From Bacteroidales bacterium (GTDB taxonomy: Bacteria; Bacteroidota; Bacteroidia; Bacteroidales; UBA932), in NCBI GenBank assembly GCA_017428325.1, contig JAFRRA010000002.1, positions 62,001-126,000 of the forward strand: a DNA stretch of 64,000 nucleotides, given 5' to 3'. This document shows, in pieces, positions 61,296-64,000 of this stretch. Under the pieces are notes generated by a model. It did no database searches. It saw only the letters and a list, made by a program, of their open reading frames with translations, and was not told where the DNA came from. Each line of letters opens with the position of its first letter. Position 1 is the stretch's first letter. A program made the translations under genes and the position numbers.

Positions 61296-62627
61296 TTATA
61301 AGTTTATGGCCTTGCCTTTGTAGAAATCCAGGATCTTCAACTCGAACAGATACTGGTACTTGGCCTGGTAATAGGCGCTTATCGCCTTGAACAGGTTGGT
61401 CTTGGCGATGTTGTAGTCTGTGGCGTTCATCATCCCCACATTGAATTTGTTCTCTGTATATGTAAAAGATTCCTGTATGCTTCTCATGTTCTCCCTGGCC
61501 GCCTTCATCCTTTCAAGCGCGTTGAAAGCCTCGTTGTAGGCCGTCTGGATCTCCTTGTAGAGAGACTGCTTCTGTACCTCCAGCATAATGGCGGTATTCT
61601 CTGAGGCAAGCCTTGCGTTGCGCGAAGCCATCCTTGCGCTAAGGCCGTTGAAAACAGGGATGCTGAGAGAGAATCCCAAAGACGGGTTCTTGTTATGCTC
61701 GAACTGGGTGAAGAATGCTCCGCTCTGTCCGTCAGTATAATAGGATCCGTATCCTGCCTGGACTGAAAGTGATGGCAGCATCCTTGCCCTGATAGCCTTG
61801 TAATCGTATTTGCTCTTTTCCAGATTATACTCGGCGATCTTGACCTGAGGCAGCTGAAGCGCCTGGGTGTAGATTCCATCCAGCGTGCCTTCCGGCAATA
61901 TGTCTTCGTTGAGCGTGCTGTCCGGAGGAACGATGTCAAAGTTCCTGGCCTCCTCTGCAGGAAGGTCGAGCAGCTGGACAAGTGTCAGGAGGTTTGTCCT
62001 CACATCTGAAGATGCGGATACCAGCTGTGATTTCTCGTTTGCCAGCTGTGCCTGTACTTCCAGAAGGGTACTGTAGGCCTGGCTTCCGGCATCCACCAGC
62101 TTGGCTGTCCTTTCCACCTGTTCCTGAGTGCTGTTGCAGCTCTCGATGGCGCTGCGCTCTATCTCGCGTGACAGCAGTAGCTGGAGATAGGCCCTGGTTA
62201 TCTGGATTGTAATGTCGTTCTTGACTTTCTCCACCTGCTCTCTGGCTATCTCCAGTGAAGTGGCGTTGCTCTTGATGGAATTGAGCTTTGAGAATCCGGA
62301 GAAAATCGTGGCGGAAGCGCTGAGGTTTCCGCTTGTGGACATGCTTCTTTTATTCTTGATTATTTCCAGAGTCTGGAGGTTGACGCTCCTTCCCCAGCTC
62401 ATACTGTGGCTGAGTCCGGCGTTGACGGCTGGAGCAAGGTCCCATTTAGACTGGGTCAGGTTTCCTTCAGCCTGCTCCACGCTTATCTCTTCCATCTTGA
62501 CCTGCAGGTTGTTCTGCCTTGCATACTCAATGCACTGGCTCAGCGTCCAGGGACGTGGACTCTGGGCGTGTGAACTGACGCCTGATGCCAGAATGACGGC
62601 AACTGATATGACCAACAATTTTTTCAT
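61296..62627 (-). CDS. TolC-like outer-membrane efflux channel
   Basis: A 443-residue OEP-family protein with signal peptide (SSHA-Q). It shows the internal duplication of TolC: WTLSQCIEYARQNN and AEGNLTQSKWDLAPAVN, then the repeat at about 240-420 with KIAEYNLEKSKYDYKAIRARMLPSLSV and NKFNVGMMNATDYNIAK. It forms trimeric outer-membrane tunnels that dock to adaptors. It has its own -7 element and precedes the adaptor gene. Confidence 0.94.
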   Translation of the reverse strand: MKKLLVISVAVILASGVSSHAQSPRPWTLSQCIEYARQNNLQVKMEEISVEQAEGNLTQSKWDLAPAVNAGLSHSMSWGRSVNLQTLEIIKNKRSMSTSGNLSASATIFSGFSKLNSIKSNATSLEIAREQVEKVKNDITIQITRAYLQLLLSREIERSAIESCNSTQEQVERTAKLVDAGSQAYSTLLEVQAQLANEKSQLVSASSDVRTNLLTLVQLLDLPAEEARNFDIVPPDSTLNEDILPEGTLDGIYTQALQLPQVKIAEYNLEKSKYDYKAIRARMLPSLSVQAGYGSYYTDGQSGAFFTQFEHNKNPSLGFSLSIPVFNGLSARMASRNARLASENTAIMLEVQKQSLYKEIQTAYNEAFNALERMKAARENMRSIQESFTYTENKFNVGMMNATDYNIAKTNLFKAISAYYQAKYQYLFELKILDFYKGKAINL

Positions 62628-62632
62628 CGGTG

Positions 62633-62640
62633 CAAATATA
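62633..62640 (-). promoter_or_regulatory. -7 element before tolC
   Basis: Minus strand TATATTTG lies 5 bp before the tolC ATG. The predicted leader would be very short or absent. TTTG is found 15 bases upstream, closer than usual. Confidence 0.45.
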
Positions 62641-62672
62641 AAGTTTAAAGTCTAACAAAGGTTGTTTTATAG

Positions 62673-62702
62673 CAAAAAGAGGCTGACACGTAGGCCAGCC
62701 TC
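62673..62702 (-). terminator. Terminator after the peptide genes
   Basis: Minus strand: GAGGCTG, 10-base loop, CAGCCTC, then TTTTTGC. It lies 19 bp after the second peptide gene and before the tolC promoter, so peptide and tolC transcription are separable. Confidence 0.82.
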
Positions 62703-62720
62703 CATCTGAATCCGCAATTC

Positions 62721-62915
62721 TCATCTTGCGTACATCTTCAGGATCTCCACAGGAATGTTCTGTGGATTCTGCCTGTTCTGGATCAAAATCTTTATTGCCC
62801 TTACAAGGGCTCCTATGCCGTAACCCAACGCTTCCATAAAGCGGGATACGTCCGCGTCCTTTCCTCCGAAAACCAGGGTTTGCTCGCTTGCGGAGATTTC
62901 AATGAAACAGTCCAT
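62721..62915 (-). CDS. Double-glycine leader peptide 2 (predicted bacteriocin-like or signal peptide)
   Basis: A 64-residue protein. The first 18 residues end in LVFGG and have the acidic/hydrophobic pattern of a double-glycine leader (ISASEQTLVFGG). Cleavage after GG would release a 46-residue peptide that starts KDADVSRFME and contains the helix ALGYGIGALVRAIKIL with a GxxxG motif (GYGIG). It is 11 bp after peptide 1, which also gives a 46-residue mature part. No similar named peptide is recognised. Alternatively the GG is a chance match; the paired arrangement makes this less likely. Confidence 0.7.
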   Translation of the reverse strand: MDCFIEISASEQTLVFGGKDADVSRFMEALGYGIGALVRAIKILIQNRQNPQNIPVEILKMYAR

Positions 62916-62926
62916 AACTATCCTCC

Positions 62927-63139
62927 TTACCTGGTAGAGAACACGAACAGAGGCTTTCCCTCAAGTCCTTTCTTGTAGCCCTTGTAGAAATCTTCCCCAT
63001 AACTGGTGACGAAGTCTATAACAATACCTATGATCTTCGCGATCTTCCTGATGGTTTCGGGGTTAAGTCCCCCGCATACCGAGAGTTCGTCGTCTCTTGG
63101 CTCGACAAATCCGCTCCCTTTCAATCTCTTTTCTTCCAT
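62927..63139 (-). CDS. Double-glycine leader peptide 1 (predicted bacteriocin-like or signal peptide)
   Basis: A 70-residue protein. The 24-residue leader ends DDELSVCGG, which fits the classic double-glycine pattern with ELS before GG. The predicted mature peptide has 46 residues (starting LNPETIRKI), a hydrophobic core IIGIVIDFV and a C-terminal basic part with GYKKG, a GxxxG motif. It lies 51 bp after the ABC exporter gene, the natural place for its substrate. Peptidases of C39-type ABC exporters cut after GG. Function (bacteriocin or signal) is inferred. Confidence 0.75.
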   Translation of the reverse strand: MEEKRLKGSGFVEPRDDELSVCGGLNPETIRKIAKIIGIVIDFVTSYGEDFYKGYKKGLEGKPLFVFSTR

Positions 63140-63190
63140 ATTGTCAACAGTGTTTTGATTTCCGGCAGACTTGGCGCGCCGGATTCCGCC

Positions 63191-64000
63191 TTATGACCGG
63201 CCAGTCAATTCTATCTTATAGTCGCAGCAGGATGCGATTCTGCTGTCGTGAGTAATGACAATCACACATTTTCCAGATTCTTTCAGAGACTGCATAAGCC
63301 TTATGGAGGAGGCAACCGACTGCCCGTCCATATTGGATGCGGCCTCGTCGAAAATCATGACGTCCGCCCTGGAGTGCAGCATCCTTGCAGTCAGAACCAT
63401 TTGCCTTTCTCCGGAAGAAAGTCTCACTCCCCCTTTACCCAATCCCGATAGCAGTCCTTTATCCAGTCTTTGGATCAGAGGCTCCATACCTGCACGGCGG
63501 CAGGAATCCATAACCCGTTCTATCTCTGAATTAACTATGTAGCTGTCCCTTCTTCCCGGAGACATGGCAATGTTGTCAAAAATGGTGGCATTGAACAGGT
63601 GAGAGTTTTGAGGAACGGCAGATACAATGTTCCTCCAGCAAGTTGAATCTATCAGATTGATGTCAATGCCACCATAGGTGATTTTTCCGCTGTCCGGAAT
63701 GTAATCGCGGAGTATCAGTGAAGCGACTGTGCTCTTCCCGCATCCGTTAGGGCCCAGGATGCCCGTAATGCATCCTTTGCGGAACGTGCAGCTCAGATTG
63801 TCTATCAAGGCCTTTCCTCCGCGATATCTGAAGCAGACATTCTGGAAAACCAGGTCCTTTGGCTCTCCGGCCCGGGCGGTGAAAGTTTCAGCCGGGCCGT
63901 CCGGATTCACGTCGCTGAAGGAAGTTATCCCGTGTATTCTTTCAGAAGCCGTAACGGCCTCGTTCATAAGCGAGTCGAACTGTACCAGGGTGCTTGTCGG
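63191..64000 (-). CDS. ABC exporter, ATP-binding domain and end of the membrane domain (N-terminus outside the window)
   Basis: 269 codons are visible, open to the right edge. The start continues upstream: residues before the ATG at 63967 (LVQFDSL, then NEAVTASERIHGI) are the end of a fused membrane domain, so this is a half-transporter exporter, not a stand-alone ATPase. Walker A GPNGCGKST, Q-loop VPQNSHLF, signature LSSGERQ (variant of LSGGQ), Walker B VMIFDEAASNMD and the switch His in ITHDS are present. Association with two GG-leader genes suggests a peptidase-containing (C39) exporter. A C39 domain would be upstream of the edge and cannot be seen. Confidence 0.85.
   Translation of the reverse strand, partial: PTSTLVQFDSLMNEAVTASERIHGITSFSDVNPDGPAETFTARAGEPKDLVFQNVCFRYRGGKALIDNLSCTFRKGCITGILGPNGCGKSTVASLILRDYIPDSGKITYGGIDINLIDSTCWRNIVSAVPQNSHLFNATIFDNIAMSPGRRDSYIVNSEIERVMDSCRRAGMEPLIQRLDKGLLSGLGKGGVRLSSGERQMVLTARMLHSRADVMIFDEAASNMDGQSVASSIRLMQSLKESGKCVIVITHDSRIASCCDYKIELTGRS

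Overview
The window looks like a chromosomal segment of a Bacteroidota bacterium, probably order Bacteroidales. The support is two SusC/SusD outer-membrane pairs, many lipoproteins, Bacteroidota-only families (the FtsL-like protein, DUF4783, the small CxxC membrane protein next to der), no purine-rich Shine-Dalgarno pattern before starts, and the -7 element TAnnTTTG upstream of many genes. Family or genus cannot be fixed from the sequence alone. Genes are packed tightly and no stretch above 300 bases lacks a gene.

Layout. 1-12116 (minus): the division and cell-wall (dcw) cluster mraZ-rsmH-ftsL-ftsI-murE-mraY-murD-ftsW, ending in one continuous frame that joins murG to murC and runs off the left edge. 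12147-15038 (minus): lptB and dnaX. 15119-19537 (plus): M16 peptidase, O-methyltransferase, two lipoproteins, a CAT-like acetyltransferase and a DUF805 protein. 19605-25341 (minus): GT2 glycosyltransferase, zinc-ribbon membrane protein, two tandem secreted paralogues, a transglutaminase-like lipoprotein, efp and ispH. 25433-33376 (plus): cmk, an NtrX-like regulator without a DNA-binding domain, DUF4783 (minus), rlmH, a very large NtrY-like kinase, a PatB/MalY-like enzyme and tRNA-Pro(CGG). 33439-45996: two susCD pairs (minus) around a serine hydrolase and a GHL10 protein (plus). 46164-50244 (minus): engB-prs-nadE-small membrane protein-der. 50333-54811: one lipoprotein (plus), then a five-gene envelope operon (minus) with two two-domain paralogues and an FGE-sulfatase-fold lipoprotein. 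54896-59366 (plus): xseA-xseB-ribF-greA-HIT protein-thioredoxin-fold lipoprotein. 59335-64000 (minus): tsaB, a periplasmic adaptor, a TolC-like protein, two tiny genes for double-glycine-leader peptides, and the end of an ABC exporter cut by the right edge.

Two observations stand out. First, MurG (final glycosyltransferase of lipid II synthesis) and MurC (first Mur ligase) are encoded as one polypeptide; I read the frame codon by codon over 2.5 kb and found no stop. Second, 62721-64000 holds an exporter ATPase followed by two consecutive short genes whose products each end their leader in Gly-Gly and each give a predicted mature peptide of exactly 46 residues with a GxxxG motif. This is the architecture of a two-peptide bacteriocin or peptide-signal system, with TolC and adaptor genes directly downstream. 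Regulatory sequence worth noting: three GTGGR boxes at exact 10-bp spacing on the mraZ promoter (a self-regulating MraZ operator), and overlapping opposed promoters between engB and a lipoprotein gene.

Functions are assigned from recognisable motifs and family knowledge; no database search was run. Many -7 promoter calls lack a clear -33 partner and carry low confidence.
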